60,664 bases of DNA from the NCBI RefSeq assembly GCF_002850745.1, contig NZ_KZ559482.1:1-60664 (forward strand). The letters are read 5' to 3'. This document shows, piece by piece, positions 52,106-60,228 of the stretch. The notes beneath the pieces were generated by a model that was not told the DNA's origin, ran no database searches, and was given only the letters and a program-made list of their open reading frames with translations. Source of the stretch: Nonomuraea indica (GTDB lineage: Bacteria > Actinomycetota > Actinomycetes > Streptosporangiales > Streptosporangiaceae). Within the stretch, counting starts at the first letter, position 1. Each line of letters starts with the position of its first letter. The translations under genes and the position numbers were made by a program.

Positions 52106-53122
52106 CTAGATCCGGGCCGTGCTGGCCCGGCCGACCAGCGAGGGCGGGACCACGAGGCGCTCGCGCGCGTGCGGCTCCCCACCCTCGATCTGCCGTAGAA
52201 GCACCTCGATGCTGTGCCTGCCCACCGCGTCGAAGTCCTGCCTGATGGTGGTGAGCGGAGGCGAGAAGAACTCCGACTCGGGCACGTCGTCGAACCCGAC
52301 GACGCTCACCCGGTCGGGGACCTGCACGCCCCGCTCGGTGAACGCCCGCAGCACCCCGAGCGCCATCTGGTCGTTGGCGACGAAGACCGCGGTCACGTCC
52401 GTCATGCTCGCCAGGCTGCGCCCCGCCTCGTAGCCCGAGCGCGGGCTCCAGTCCCCGGCGAGCGGCTCCGGGGCCTCACGGCCCGCCCGCTCCAGCGCGG
52501 CCCGCCACCCGGCCACGCGCCCCTCGGCCTCCAGCCAGTCGGACGGGCCGCGGACGTGCCAGACCGTCTCGTGCCCCAGGGACAGCAGATGCTCGGTGGC
52601 GAGCCTGCCCCCCTCGGCCTGGTCGACGCAGACCACCGACACCTCGTCGGCCTCGCCGCCCTCGACGGCGACCGTCGGCACGCCGAGGTGCAGGTCGGTC
52701 AGCGCCTGGGCGGCCGAACGCTGCGGCGCCACCACGACGATGCCGTCGACGCCCTGGTCCGCCAGGTAGTCGAGGGCGTCGCGGACACCGGCCCGGTCGA
52801 TCGACTTGAGGCTGACGATGCTGATGAAGTAGCCGGCGGCCCTGGCCGCCTGCTCGATGCCGTAGACGGTGCTCGCCGGGCCGTACAGCGTGGTGTCGAA
52901 GCTGACCACGCCGAGAGTCCGGGAGTGCCGCGTGACGAGCGCCCGGGCGACGAGGTTGCGGCGGTAGCCGAGCTTGTCGATCGCTTCGAGCACCTTGGCG
53001 CGGGTCTCGCCGCGCACGTTGGGATGCTCGTTGAGCACCCGTGAGACCGTCTGGTGCGACACACCGGCCTCTCTGGCCACGTCGGCCATGACCGGCGGGC
53101 GGCGACCCGGGATCGATCCCAC
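52106..53122 (-). CDS. LacI-family regulator of the arabinose locus
   Basis: 338 residues. The N-terminal helix-turn-helix with hinge is VMADVAREAGVSHQTVSRVL, then LGYRRNLVARALVTRHS. The periplasmic-binding-like effector domain (about 65-330) includes GVVSFDTTLYGPAS, VDGIVVVAPQRS, VFVANDQMALGVLRAF and VSVVGFDDVPES. It is expected to repress until L-arabinose or a derivative binds. The GTG start has AAAGGAG six bases upstream. Three matching operators in the window (47405, 52054, 53152) place the transporter, araBDA and its own gene under it. Confidence 0.88.
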   Translation of the reverse strand: MGSIPGRRPPVMADVAREAGVSHQTVSRVLNEHPNVRGETRAKVLEAIDKLGYRRNLVARALVTRHSRTLGVVSFDTTLYGPASTVYGIEQAARAAGYFISIVSLKSIDRAGVRDALDYLADQGVDGIVVVAPQRSAAQALTDLHLGVPTVAVEGGEADEVSVVCVDQAEGGRLATEHLLSLGHETVWHVRGPSDWLEAEGRVAGWRAALERAGREAPEPLAGDWSPRSGYEAGRSLASMTDVTAVFVANDQMALGVLRAFTERGVQVPDRVSVVGFDDVPESEFFSPPLTTIRQDFDAVGRHSIEVLLRQIEGGEPHARERLVVPPSLVGRASTARI

Positions 53123-53151
53123 GAACTGCTCCTTTCCGGGCTTGACAAGAC

Positions 53152-53168
53152 TGTGAGCGTTAACAATA
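53152..53168. promoter_or_regulatory. LacI-type operator before the lacI-type gene (autoregulation)
   Basis: TGTGAGCGTTAACAATA, one base different from the core of the other two sites. It lies 30 bases upstream of the regulator start, between a TTGACG (53174-53179) and the expected transcription start. Confidence 0.7.
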
Positions 53169-53347
53169 GGTCACGTCAAGAGGGGCTCCGATTACGGTCG
53201 TGTCACGCCGGACGGCCCTTCGACGAGCGACGGAGAGGTTCGCCGGGCCCCCGGCTCGCGCGCGGGCGGGGGCCCGTGCCGTTGCCACCGGGTCGAAGTG
53301 TGATCCGCACGAGGCCGTGCGAGCATGAAATCTGGTGAAATGACCGC

Positions 53348-53353
53348 TACGCT
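53348..53353 (+). promoter_or_regulatory. -10 element (TACGCT), leaderless arrangement
   Basis: TACGCT, six bases (CGGATC), then ATG 53360. No ribosome site is present. Confidence 0.5.
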
Positions 53354-53359
53354 CGGATC

Positions 53360-53968
53360 ATGGCCGACCTCCCCGATCGCGACCCCCTGCAGCTGCGCCC
53401 CTCCGACCGCGATCGTGACCGCACGCTCGACATCCTCCGCTCGGCCACGGAGGAGGGCCGGCTGCCGATGGCGGAGTTCCACGAGCGGCTCGACCTCGTC
53501 TACTCCGCCAGGACCTACGGCGAGCTGGAGCGCATCACCCACGACCTGCCCGACACGACCCGGGGCGCGGCGCCCGCGAGCGGCGGGGCGGTCAGCCGGG
53601 CGGGGAAGCTGGGGCTGGCGTTCCTGGGTGCTTTCACCCGGGCCGGTCGCTGGCGGGCCGCGCGCACGTTCACCTCCGTGACCGTGTGGGGCGGCGGCAC
53701 GATCGACCTGCGCGACGCGATCCTCGACGGGAACGAGATCCGGATCAGGGCGTTCGCCGTCATGGGCGGCGTCGGCGTCATCGTCCCCGAGGACGCCGAA
53801 GTGGAGGTCAGCGGCATCGGCATCATGGGCGGATTCGACCACCGGGCCAACGGCCCCGGCCGCCCCGGAGGCCCCCGCGTGACGATCACCGGTCTGGCGT
53901 TCTGGGGCGGCGTCGGCACCATGCGCAAGCGCCGCAAGACCCCCACGGACGACACCGCCGCGGGCTAG
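53360..53968 (+). CDS. DUF1707 / LiaF-like domain protein
   Basis: 202 residues. The N-terminal DUF1707 segment (about 12-65: LRPSDRDRDRTLDIL, EGRLPMAEFHERLDLVYSART) is followed by a C-terminal beta-helical domain like that of LiaF/DUF2154 (about 100-195: TSVTVWGGGTIDLRDA, IRAFAVMGGVGVIVPEDAEV, GIGIMGGFDHR). Regular short strands with Gly turns are evident. No membrane helix is obvious, unlike the DUF1707 protein at 6181. LiaF-like proteins modulate cell-envelope sensor kinases; a similar role is only a guess here. Confidence 0.8.
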   Translation: MADLPDRDPLQLRPSDRDRDRTLDILRSATEEGRLPMAEFHERLDLVYSARTYGELERITHDLPDTTRGAAPASGGAVSRAGKLGLAFLGAFTRAGRWRAARTFTSVTVWGGGTIDLRDAILDGNEIRIRAFAVMGGVGVIVPEDAEVEVSGIGIMGGFDHRANGPGRPGGPRVTITGLAFWGGVGTMRKRRKTPTDDTAAG

Positions 53969-53983
53969 TCGTGCCGACCCACG

Positions 53984-54304
53984 CTAGTCCTCCGGCAGGA
54001 GGGTGCCGAGCGGTCCCAGGTCCAGGTTGAGATCGGCCGGGGTCAGGTCGAACCGCTCGCACAGCTCCGTCATGGCCTCCTCCAGCTTCATCAGCGTCAG
54101 ACCCAGCGTCTCGACCTGCTCGTCCGACAGGTCGCCCCGCTCCATCCGGCGGATCGACTGGCGTTCCACGAGCTGGCGCACCAGCTCGACCAGCGTGAGC
54201 ACGAGCCGGGACAGGTCGCGCTCCACCGCCTCCGGATCGGTCTCGATGCGGAGCCGGGGCGAGCGCGCCTGCCTGCCGGACGGGTCAGAACTGGTCGAGG
54301 TCAT
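53984..54304 (-). CDS. gvpK: Gas vesicle protein GvpK
   Basis: 106 residues. The conserved block RDLSRLVLTLVELVRQLVER, then QSIRRMERGDLSDEQVETLG (about residues 29-68) and LGLTLMKLEEAM identify GvpK, an accessory protein needed for gas-vesicle assembly. It is the last gene of the operon. Its start overlaps the GvpA-like gene upstream by 20 bp. Confidence 0.92.
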   Translation of the reverse strand: MTSTSSDPSGRQARSPRLRIETDPEAVERDLSRLVLTLVELVRQLVERQSIRRMERGDLSDEQVETLGLTLMKLEEAMTELCERFDLTPADLNLDLGPLGTLLPED

Positions 54305-54512
54305 CGTAGGCTTCGGACTCCCGGATCGAGGTGATCAGCGCCCGGATCGAGATCCGGACCAGGTCGATGTCGGCGATGGACAGGACGAGGTCGCCGCTGA
54401 TGACCACGCCGCCCGCGAGCAGCCGGTCCAGCAGGTCGACCAGGGCCACCCGCTCCGACGGCAGGCGTCCCTCGGCCGCCAGTGCGGCGCCGCGCGTCGG
54501 CTCGAACGTCAC
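54285..54512 (-). CDS. gvpS: GvpA-family minor shell protein (GvpS type)
   Basis: 75 residues: VALVDLLDRLLAGGVVISGD, LVLSIADIDLVRISIRALI. This is the amphipathic helix-strand-strand-helix core of GvpA-like proteins in the short GvpS/M branch. The start is GTG 54512, overlapping the GvpL stop (GTGA). A longer in-frame reading starting at 54938 runs antiphase through gvpL and is rejected. Confidence 0.82.
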   Translation of the reverse strand: MTFEPTRGAALAAEGRLPSERVALVDLLDRLLAGGVVISGDLVLSIADIDLVRISIRALITSIRESEAYDDLDQF

Positions 54513-55312
54513 GCCGCGCCCCCGTGGTCGACCGGGTCGTCCAGCATCGCGAACGAGTAGGGCGCCCACGGCCCGGTCAGCTCGATCTCCCCGCCCTGGG
54601 CGCGCAGTTCCTCGAGGACGCGCGCGAACTCCTGGCTCCGGTCGTCCTCCACCAGGTAGGCGCCGTTGAGCACCATCCCCTCCGCGCGCCCGGAAAGCTG
54701 CGGGTCCTGGACCCGGTGGCGCCGGCTGGCGACCGCGATGGACCGCAGGACGTCGTGGACCCGCTCGGCGCGCTCCCATGCCCGCCGCATCGCCTCCTCG
54801 CGGCCGCGCAGGCTCGCCTGCCGCCGTTTCAGGTACGCCATGCCGGGCGAGGACGCCGACGTCCCCTCGTCGCGGCCGTCGTCCTTCGTCCCGGGGTCGG
54901 CCCGCTCGCCGGATCCCGCGTACACCTTCACGCCCCACTCCCTGCGCCCGGCGACGCGGGCGAGAGCCTGGGTGAAGTCGTCGTGCCGCTCGTCCAGGAG
55001 CGCGCGCACCTGGTCGTCGCCCGAGTAGACGGTGACCAGGCGGACCGGGACGGTCACCGTCCGCCTCGCCACCTCCTCGACCACGTGGTGGTGGGCGCGG
55101 GCGGTGCGGTCCAGCCAGTCGAGGTCCTCCATGGAGCGCCGCAGCGGCTCCTCGCCGAACTCGTCGAGCGGCACCGTGCTCACGTAGGCCGCCAGGCCCG
55201 CCCGGGTGATCGCCCGTACCGGCGCCCCCGCCACGCCCGTCAGCTCCTCGGGCGGGGCCGCCCCGGCGCCGTGCGCGACCGCGTACAGGTACGTGCCCGC
55301 GTCAGCGGCCAT
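54509..55312 (-). CDS. gvpL: Gas vesicle protein of the GvpL/GvpF family
   Basis: 267 residues. It begins with TYLYAVAHG, the usual GvpF/L opening (Y-x-Y-A-V/I). It then shows ARAHHHVVEEVARRTVTVPV, VRLVTVYSGDDQVRALL, WGVKVYAGSG and the C-terminal IELTGPWAPYSFA, which is the most conserved family segment. GvpF/L proteins bind GvpA and help shell growth. It overlaps both neighbours by a few bases. Confidence 0.9.
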   Translation of the reverse strand: MAADAGTYLYAVAHGAGAAPPEELTGVAGAPVRAITRAGLAAYVSTVPLDEFGEEPLRRSMEDLDWLDRTARAHHHVVEEVARRTVTVPVRLVTVYSGDDQVRALLDERHDDFTQALARVAGRREWGVKVYAGSGERADPGTKDDGRDEGTSASSPGMAYLKRRQASLRGREEAMRRAWERAERVHDVLRSIAVASRRHRVQDPQLSGRAEGMVLNGAYLVEDDRSQEFARVLEELRAQGGEIELTGPWAPYSFAMLDDPVDHGGAA

Positions 55313-55754
55313 GCCGTCTCCTCTCCTCCCGTTCGCCGCCGCGACGCTCCCGCTCGCCCGCCGGTCCGGCCCGCGGCCTGCGCGGCGGCTCCTCGTCCGC
55401 GTACTCGACCGTCCCCTCGATGGAGCGGCGGGACGGGTGCCCGTCCTCCAGCTCGGCGACCCGCTCGCGCAGCCGGCGGTTCTCCTCCACCAGGTGCCGG
55501 TCGCCTCCGGACAGCCACGGATCGTGCTCCCACCAGTCGATGCCCATCTCCTTGGCCGTGTCCACCGAGGCGATGACGAGCCGCAGCTTGATCGTCAACA
55601 GCTCGATGTCCAGGAGGTTGACCCGGATGTCACCGGCGACGATCAGACCCCGGTCGAGCACGCGCTCCAGGATGTCGCCCAGGTTCGTCGGCTCCCGGCC
55701 CCCGGCCACGGACGACGGGCGTCCGGCGGGCCCCTGCCGCATCGGTTCCATCAT
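55302..55754 (-). CDS. gvpJ: GvpA-family minor shell protein (GvpJ type)
   Basis: 150 residues. The GvpA-like core GDILERVLDRGLIVAGDIRV, NLLDIELLTIKLRLVIASVD (about residues 26-65) is followed by the GvpJ marker AKEMGIDWWEHDPWL. A helical and then highly charged Arg/Glu tail follows (about 85-150). The ATG overlaps the gvpO stop. Confidence 0.9.
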   Translation of the reverse strand: MMEPMRQGPAGRPSSVAGGREPTNLGDILERVLDRGLIVAGDIRVNLLDIELLTIKLRLVIASVDTAKEMGIDWWEHDPWLSGGDRHLVEENRRLRERVAELEDGHPSRRSIEGTVEYADEEPPRRPRAGPAGERERRGGEREERRRHGR

Positions 55755-56170
55755 CGCGCCGCCTCACCCAGGTCACCGCTGCCGCGCCGATAGCGCCGCA
55801 GCCTGCGGTAGGACAGCAGGTTTCCCTCCTCGTCCAGCTCGGCCTCGTAGAGGGCGAGGATGTCGCCGGACGACGGGATGCGGCGGTCCTCGACCACCTC
55901 CACGCCCACCAGCCAGCCGTCGTCCTGGGGCTTGACCAGCGTGACGCCCTCCGTCTGGCGGGAGGTCAGCTCGGCGATGTGGCGCAACCCGGCCTCGCCC
56001 GCCGTCATGGCGTTCAGGCGCCGGGGCACGTCGTAGTCCTCATCCCGGTAGTCCTCATCCTGGTAGCCCTCGTCCTCGTCGACGGGGTTCTCCTCGTACT
56101 CCTCGACGGGCTCGGCCGCGTCGAGGATGCCGGCATCCGGCTCGTCGCGTGTCCTCCGCCTGGCAGGCAC
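55751..56170 (-). CDS. gvpO: Gas vesicle protein GvpO
   Basis: 139 residues. An acidic, low-complexity N-terminal third (repeated EDYRDEDY-like units) precedes the GvpO domain (about 55-130): AGEAGLRHIAELTSRQTEGV, GWLVGVEVVEDRRIPSSGDI, LALYEAELDEEGNLLSYRRL. GvpO is conserved in actinobacterial clusters as an accessory or regulatory component. Confidence 0.9.
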   Translation of the reverse strand: MPARRRTRDEPDAGILDAAEPVEEYEENPVDEDEGYQDEDYRDEDYDVPRRLNAMTAGEAGLRHIAELTSRQTEGVTLVKPQDDGWLVGVEVVEDRRIPSSGDILALYEAELDEEGNLLSYRRLRRYRRGSGDLGEAAR

Positions 56171-56174
56171 CAGA

Positions 56175-56447
56175 TCACCTCTCCCCGTTCTCGGCTTCCG
56201 GAGCGGCCGCGCCGGCCTGGACGGGCGCGCCGATCATCCGTTGCAGCACCTCCTGCATCCGCTCGGCGTGCTCCTCCTCCGAGATCAGGCCGGCGGCCAG
56301 GACCCGGTCGAGCTCCTCCAGCTCCCGCCGGACGGCCGCCGGGTCGCTCATCTCCCGCTCCACCTGCTCCTGGATGAGCTCACCCAGCCGGATCACGCCG
56401 CGGACCGGCGCCAGCGGCCAGCCGAACAGCAGCCCGAACAGGCCCAT
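56175..56447 (-). CDS. gvpG: Gas vesicle protein GvpG
   Basis: 90 residues. It begins MGLFGLLFGWPLAPVRGVI and continues ELIQEQVEREMSDPAAVRRE, LEELDRVLAAGLISEEEHAE. These are the standard GvpG helices. It lies 6 bp after gvpF and 4 bp before gvpO. Confidence 0.92.
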   Translation of the reverse strand: MGLFGLLFGWPLAPVRGVIRLGELIQEQVEREMSDPAAVRRELEELDRVLAAGLISEEEHAERMQEVLQRMIGAPVQAGAAAPEAENGER

Positions 56448-56453
56448 CTCCGC

Positions 56454-57266
56454 TCACCCCGCCGCCGGTGTCACGATGAAGTCGTACGCGGCCAGCGGCC
56501 CGAGCAGGCGCACCGTGACGCGTCCGGCCCACTGCCCGGCGAGTTCCTCCACCGCCTCCTCCAGTTCCGCCTGCCGTTCCGTCTCGACGAGGAGCGCGAG
56601 GTGGACGGCGTCCAGCTCGTGGGTCGGCTCCCGGACGGCGGCCATCACGCCCAGCGGCGCCAGGGCGTCGTACGCCGCCTGCGTGTCGGCCTCCCGTCTG
56701 GCGGAGATCGCCGCGTTGACGATCTCCCCGATCTGGATGCGCGCGTCGCGGGTCACCTCCTCGGGCTGCTCCCGGATCTGGTCACGCAGCCGCGCCACCT
56801 CCGGGTACTCCTCCAGCACCTCGGCGAGCACGGTCCGCTCCTCGTAGCGGCCCCTGACCACGTACTGGGCCCGCCCCTCGAGCTCCTTCAGCGCCGAGCT
56901 GAACTCGTCGTGGTGCGGGGCGAGCAACTCGTCCACGATCTCGTCCGGGCCGGGCATCACCGCCCCGAACCTGATGGGCAGCACCGGCACCTCGGCGGCG
57001 GTGGCGTCGAGGAGCTGCTCGTGCGCCACGAGGTCGTCCGGCGTGCCGAGCGGCCCCTTGCTGGTCAGATCGCTCACCAGCGCGCCGATCTCCCCGTGCC
57101 GGACCAGCGTCACGGGATGGGGCGGATTCCCCACGCCGCGAGCGTCCTCGGCCACCTCGACGTCGGACGGCACGATCCCGTACACGTAGGTGCCGACCCG
57201 CTGCGGGCGGGCCTCCTCCCCCGGCCGGTCGGCCGCCGAGGTCCCGGTCGCCGCACGTTCCGCCAT
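56454..57266 (-). CDS. gvpF: Gas vesicle protein GvpF
   Basis: 270 residues. A Gln/Arg/Glu-rich lead precedes the family start VGTYVYGIVPSDVEV. It then has HEQLLDATAAEVPVLPIRFG, VRGRYEERTVLAEVLEE and the C-terminal VRLLGPLAAYDFI. It is the closest accessory gene to gvpA and is known in other systems to bind GvpA monomers. It starts 1 bp after the gvpA stop. Confidence 0.9.
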   Translation of the reverse strand: MAERAATGTSAADRPGEEARPQRVGTYVYGIVPSDVEVAEDARGVGNPPHPVTLVRHGEIGALVSDLTSKGPLGTPDDLVAHEQLLDATAAEVPVLPIRFGAVMPGPDEIVDELLAPHHDEFSSALKELEGRAQYVVRGRYEERTVLAEVLEEYPEVARLRDQIREQPEEVTRDARIQIGEIVNAAISARREADTQAAYDALAPLGVMAAVREPTHELDAVHLALLVETERQAELEEAVEELAGQWAGRVTVRLLGPLAAYDFIVTPAAG

Positions 57267-57267
57267 G

Positions 57268-57684
57268 TCAGCCCTCCCCCTTGCGTCGCCCCCGGGCGGA
57301 CCTCCGTTCGGAGTCCGGGGCGGGTTCGCCGATGATGTCCTGCAGCTTGTCGCCGGCCGCTTCCAGGACGCCCTGCACGGCCCCCTTGCTCTTGCCGGCC
57401 GCGCCGCTCTTCGTCATGTTCTGCATCAGCTCGGGCAGGCCCTGCTGGTTGCCCGATTCGGCGAGATCCAGCCGGTTCACCGCCTCCGCGAAGCGCAGAT
57501 AGGTGTCCACGCTGGCCACCACGATGCGCGCGTCGATGGTCACCAGCTCGATGCCGACGAGCGAGACCCGCACGTAGGCGTCGAGCACCAGGCCCTTGTC
57601 CAGAATCGTGTCGATCACATCTGCCAGGCCCGAGGCGGAGGGCCGCTGGGCCACTCCGCCGGAAGACGCGGGCTGTACAGTCAT
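57268..57684 (-). CDS. gvpA: Major gas vesicle shell protein GvpA
   Basis: 138 residues. The almost invariant core is present: SGLADVIDTILDKGLVLDAY, VRVSLVGIELVTIDARIVVA, SVDTYLRFAEAVNRLDL (about residues 18-74). It is longer than the cyanobacterial protein because of a C-terminal tail of about 60 residues that is basic and Gly/Ser rich, as is usual in Streptomyces homologues. GvpA polymerises into the hollow protein shell. GAGGAGCG lies before the start. Confidence 0.96.
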   Translation of the reverse strand: MTVQPASSGGVAQRPSASGLADVIDTILDKGLVLDAYVRVSLVGIELVTIDARIVVASVDTYLRFAEAVNRLDLAESGNQQGLPELMQNMTKSGAAGKSKGAVQGVLEAAGDKLQDIIGEPAPDSERRSARGRRKGEG

Positions 57685-57711
57685 TCGTTCGCTCCTCGAT
57701 CGGCGCGGGCG

Positions 57712-59040
57712 TCACCCGCCGCGGCTACCCGCCCTGCGGCGCGCCGGCGCTTCCTCCTCGGGCTCCGCTCGACGCCGCCGGACCGGACGCTCGGCGCCCT
57801 GGCTCCGGGCCCTGCCACGGGCCGCCGGAGCGGCGGCGCGGCCACGGCGCGGCCTCTCCTCTTCCTCTGGCTCTTCCTCTTCCTCTGGCTCCTCCTCTTC
57901 CTCCTCCTCTGGCTCTTCCTCCTCGGCCTCGGCGGTCTCCCGCTCCTCTTCCTCTTCCTCCTCCTCGGGCTCCTCTTCCTCCTCCTCGGGCTCCTCTTCC
58001 TCCTCCTCTTCGGGCTCTTCCTCCTCCTCGGCGGTCAGCTCGGCGCGCTCGCCCTCGGCCTCCTCGGGCTCCTCTTCCTCTGCGCCCTCCTCGGCCTCGC
58101 GCTCCTCGTCCACGGCGGTCTCGTGGTCCTTGACCACCTCGCCGTCGCGGATCTCGCCGCGCCACCCGCCGTCCTCCATCTCGTCGGGATGGAGCATGAC
58201 GTTGGTCATGACGTGCCGCTTGAAGTGCTTGAGCTCCAGGCGGGCCCGCCGGCCCTGCGCGCGCCAGAGGTTGCCGGTGCGCTCGAAGAGGCCCTGCGGG
58301 TGGTATTCGAGGACGACGACCACGCGGGTCAGGTCCGGCGTGAGCTCGTGGAAGCTCACCGCGCCGTCCACGTAGCCCTTCGCGCCCTCCGAACGCCAGA
58401 TGATCCGCTCGTCGGGCACCTGCTCGCGGATCGTCGACTTCCACTCCCGGTGCGACCAGAGGACCTGCGCCTTCCAGGTGAGCTTCTCGTCGGACTCCTG
58501 GTTGACCTTCTCGACCTTCTTCATGAACGTCGGGAAGTCCTGGAACTGCGTCCACTGGTTGTAGACCACGCGGCGCGGCGCGCCCACGTCGACGGCCTCG
58601 ACGATGTTGGTCAGCTTGAGCTTCTTGCCGCCCTTGCCCTTGCCCTTCCCCTTGAACAGGCTGCCGACCGCGCCCTTGAACGCGCCCGTCGCCGCCCCGG
58701 CGATGATCGATCCGGGCTTCTTGTCCGAGCCGGTGAGCGCGCTCAGCAGGTTGCCGCCGCCGTCGCCCTCGGCGAAGTCGGTGAGCCGGCCCGTGACGCC
58801 CTCGACCTTGTTCGTCACGGAGGACAGCGCCCGTTCGGCCAGGGCGAGGGCGACGTTCTGCAGGGCGGACCCGAGTTCGCTCGTGAGCCCGTCGGGCAGG
58901 AGCTTCTGGGCGCCCTCGGTGGCCTGTCGCCCCTTGTCCGTGGCGGTGCCCACGGCGCCGCCCGCCGCCTGCCGCCCTCGGCCCGCGGCCTGCCCCGCGG
59001 CTCTGCGAGCCGTCCCGGTCATCCTCGTCACGTCAGCCAT
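57712..59040 (-). CDS. Gas-vesicle-cluster SRPBCC protein with a Glu-rich tail
   Basis: 442 residues. An Ala/Gly-rich helical N-terminus (about 1-130) is followed by a polyketide-cyclase/SRPBCC domain (about 140-275: NIVEAVDVGAPRRVVYNQWT, QFQDFPTFMKKVEKV, WRSEGAKGYVDGAVSFHEL, VVVVLEYHPQG). A tail of roughly 100 residues is dominated by Glu runs with a few Pro (about 300-400). The end is Arg/Ala-rich. SRPBCC genes accompany gvp clusters of actinobacteria, and GvpZ of Streptomyces may be the counterpart. The role is unknown; the tail may bind basic partners. Confidence 0.75.
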   Translation of the reverse strand: MADVTRMTGTARRAAGQAAGRGRQAAGGAVGTATDKGRQATEGAQKLLPDGLTSELGSALQNVALALAERALSSVTNKVEGVTGRLTDFAEGDGGGNLLSALTGSDKKPGSIIAGAATGAFKGAVGSLFKGKGKGKGGKKLKLTNIVEAVDVGAPRRVVYNQWTQFQDFPTFMKKVEKVNQESDEKLTWKAQVLWSHREWKSTIREQVPDERIIWRSEGAKGYVDGAVSFHELTPDLTRVVVVLEYHPQGLFERTGNLWRAQGRRARLELKHFKRHVMTNVMLHPDEMEDGGWRGEIRDGEVVKDHETAVDEEREAEEGAEEEEPEEAEGERAELTAEEEEEPEEEEEEEPEEEEEEPEEEEEEEERETAEAEEEEPEEEEEEEPEEEEEPEEEERPRRGRAAAPAARGRARSQGAERPVRRRRAEPEEEAPARRRAGSRGG

Positions 59041-59046
59041 GCCGGG

Positions 59047-59553
59047 TCACCTCCCCCTCCGGCTCGTGCCGGCGGTGGGACGCCGGGTACGGGTGACGGG
59101 TGAGCTCTTGGTGCTCCTCGCGCGGGGCCTGGGCTTCTCCTCGGGCTCCTCTTCCGGCTCCTCTTCCTCGTACTCGTCGTAGGCGCCTTCTTCCTCGTAC
59201 TCGTCCTCCTCCGCGCGCGCCCGGCCACCTTCGGACTCGCCGAAGTGCCGCAGGGTTTCGGCGCGCTCGTGGAGCCGCGAGGTCAGGGTCTCCAGCTGCT
59301 TGCTCGTCGCGGCCACGGCGGCGGCCTTGCCGACCTCCATGAGCTCCCCGCGCAGCCGGTTGGTCATCTCCTCCATCTGAGGAGACTGGCCCAGCAGCTT
59401 GATGCCGTGCTTCAGCAGGCCGCTGCTGTCGCCCTTACGCAGGTTGCGAGCGACACCGGCGGCCGCCAGGATTGTCGCCAAACGCAATTTGTGGCGCCGA
59501 CCGAGGTAATAGCCCGCGGCGAGTGCAAGCGCCACTCTGGCCCGGTCATTCAT
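59047..59553 (-). CDS. First gene of the gas vesicle operon, membrane-associated hypothetical
   Basis: 168 residues. A hydrophobic N-terminus (ARVALALAAGYYLGRRHKLR, then LATILAAAGVARNL) suggests one membrane helix. It is followed by LLKHGIKLLGQSPQ and a helical segment with SKQLETLTSRLHERAETLRH. The end is acidic (EEDEYEEEGAYDEYEEEEPEE) then basic. It resembles the hypothetical proteins (GvpY-like) that precede or interrupt actinobacterial gvp clusters. AGGGAG lies nine bases before the ATG. Transcription of the whole cluster probably begins just upstream. Confidence 0.65.
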   Translation of the reverse strand: MNDRARVALALAAGYYLGRRHKLRLATILAAAGVARNLRKGDSSGLLKHGIKLLGQSPQMEEMTNRLRGELMEVGKAAAVAATSKQLETLTSRLHERAETLRHFGESEGGRARAEEDEYEEEGAYDEYEEEEPEEEPEEKPRPRARSTKSSPVTRTRRPTAGTSRRGR

Positions 59554-59610
59554 GACGTGCGCTCCCTACTGTGTCGAGCACCGACTGGCCGTCACCAGCC
59601 GATCGCCCAC

Positions 59611-59636
59611 ATGCCCATGAAGGGGATAGGGAAACC
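59611..59636 (-). promoter_or_regulatory. Candidate SigB-type promoter of the gas vesicle operon
   Basis: On the minus strand GGTTT (59632-59636), 15 bases, then GGGCAT (59611-59616). Stress sigma factors of the SigB group in Streptomyces recognise G-N-N-T and GGGTAC/T at this spacing; the -10 here has one mismatch. It is 58 bases before the first gene, in a locally A/T-rich stretch. Confidence 0.4.
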
Positions 59637-59758
59637 AAAACCACAATAAAACGGACAGACTTGCCGCATTGCAGGCTGCCGATTTACAGGGATCACCGGA
59701 GACGCCGTCCGGGCTCGCGAAGCCGCAGGTCAGGAAGCCACCGGCTACCCCCGGAGCG

Positions 59759-60121
59759 CTACAGCGGCTCGTGCACGCCGCGTGCGCGCGTCACCTCCGC
59801 CATGTGCGCGGCGGCCCATTCACAGGCGGCGGCCAGCGGCTTCAGCAGCGTCCGGCCGAGCGGGCTCAACTCGTACTCCACCCGCGCCGGGATCTCCGCG
59901 TAGGCGGTCCGTGTCACCAGCCCGTCACGCTCCATCGCCCGCAGGGTCTCGGTGAGCACCTTCGCGGTGATCCCGCGCAACGGCGCCCGCAGCTCCGAGA
60001 ATCGTCGGGGCCCCGTCTCCAGACACCTGATGATCTTCGCGGTCCACTTGTCGCCGACCCGGATGAGCGGCGTGACCTGCGCGCAGGCGTCGAACATGCC
60101 GGGGTCGAGGGGCTGCGTCAC
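59759..60121 (-). CDS. HxlR-family transcriptional regulator
   Basis: About 120 residues. Winged-helix HxlR features are VTPLIRVGDKWTAKIIRCLE, GPRRFSELRAPLRGITAKVL and TETLRAMERDGLVTR, then VEYELSPLGRTLLKPL. A Cys (ACAQ) near the N-terminus could be a redox or aldehyde sensor as in some HxlR proteins. GTG 60121 is chosen because TACGCT lies six bases upstream. It is divergent from the NAD(P)-binding protein at 60229, a common HxlR-target pairing. Confidence 0.85.
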   Translation of the reverse strand: MTQPLDPGMFDACAQVTPLIRVGDKWTAKIIRCLETGPRRFSELRAPLRGITAKVLTETLRAMERDGLVTRTAYAEIPARVEYELSPLGRTLLKPLAAACEWAAAHMAEVTRARGVHEPL

Positions 60122-60127
60122 GCCGCG

Positions 60128-60133
60128 AGCGTA
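60128..60133 (-). promoter_or_regulatory. -10 element (TACGCT) of the HxlR gene, leaderless arrangement
   Basis: Minus-strand TACGCT, six bases, then GTG 60121. Confidence 0.45.
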
Positions 60134-60228
60134 CGCGGGTTTCGTTGCGGGAACCAAGGGGGCGCCCGCTAGCGTCCGCCACATCGGCCGGCGACCAGGC
60201 CGGTCCGGCGAAACGGAGCATCACCCAA

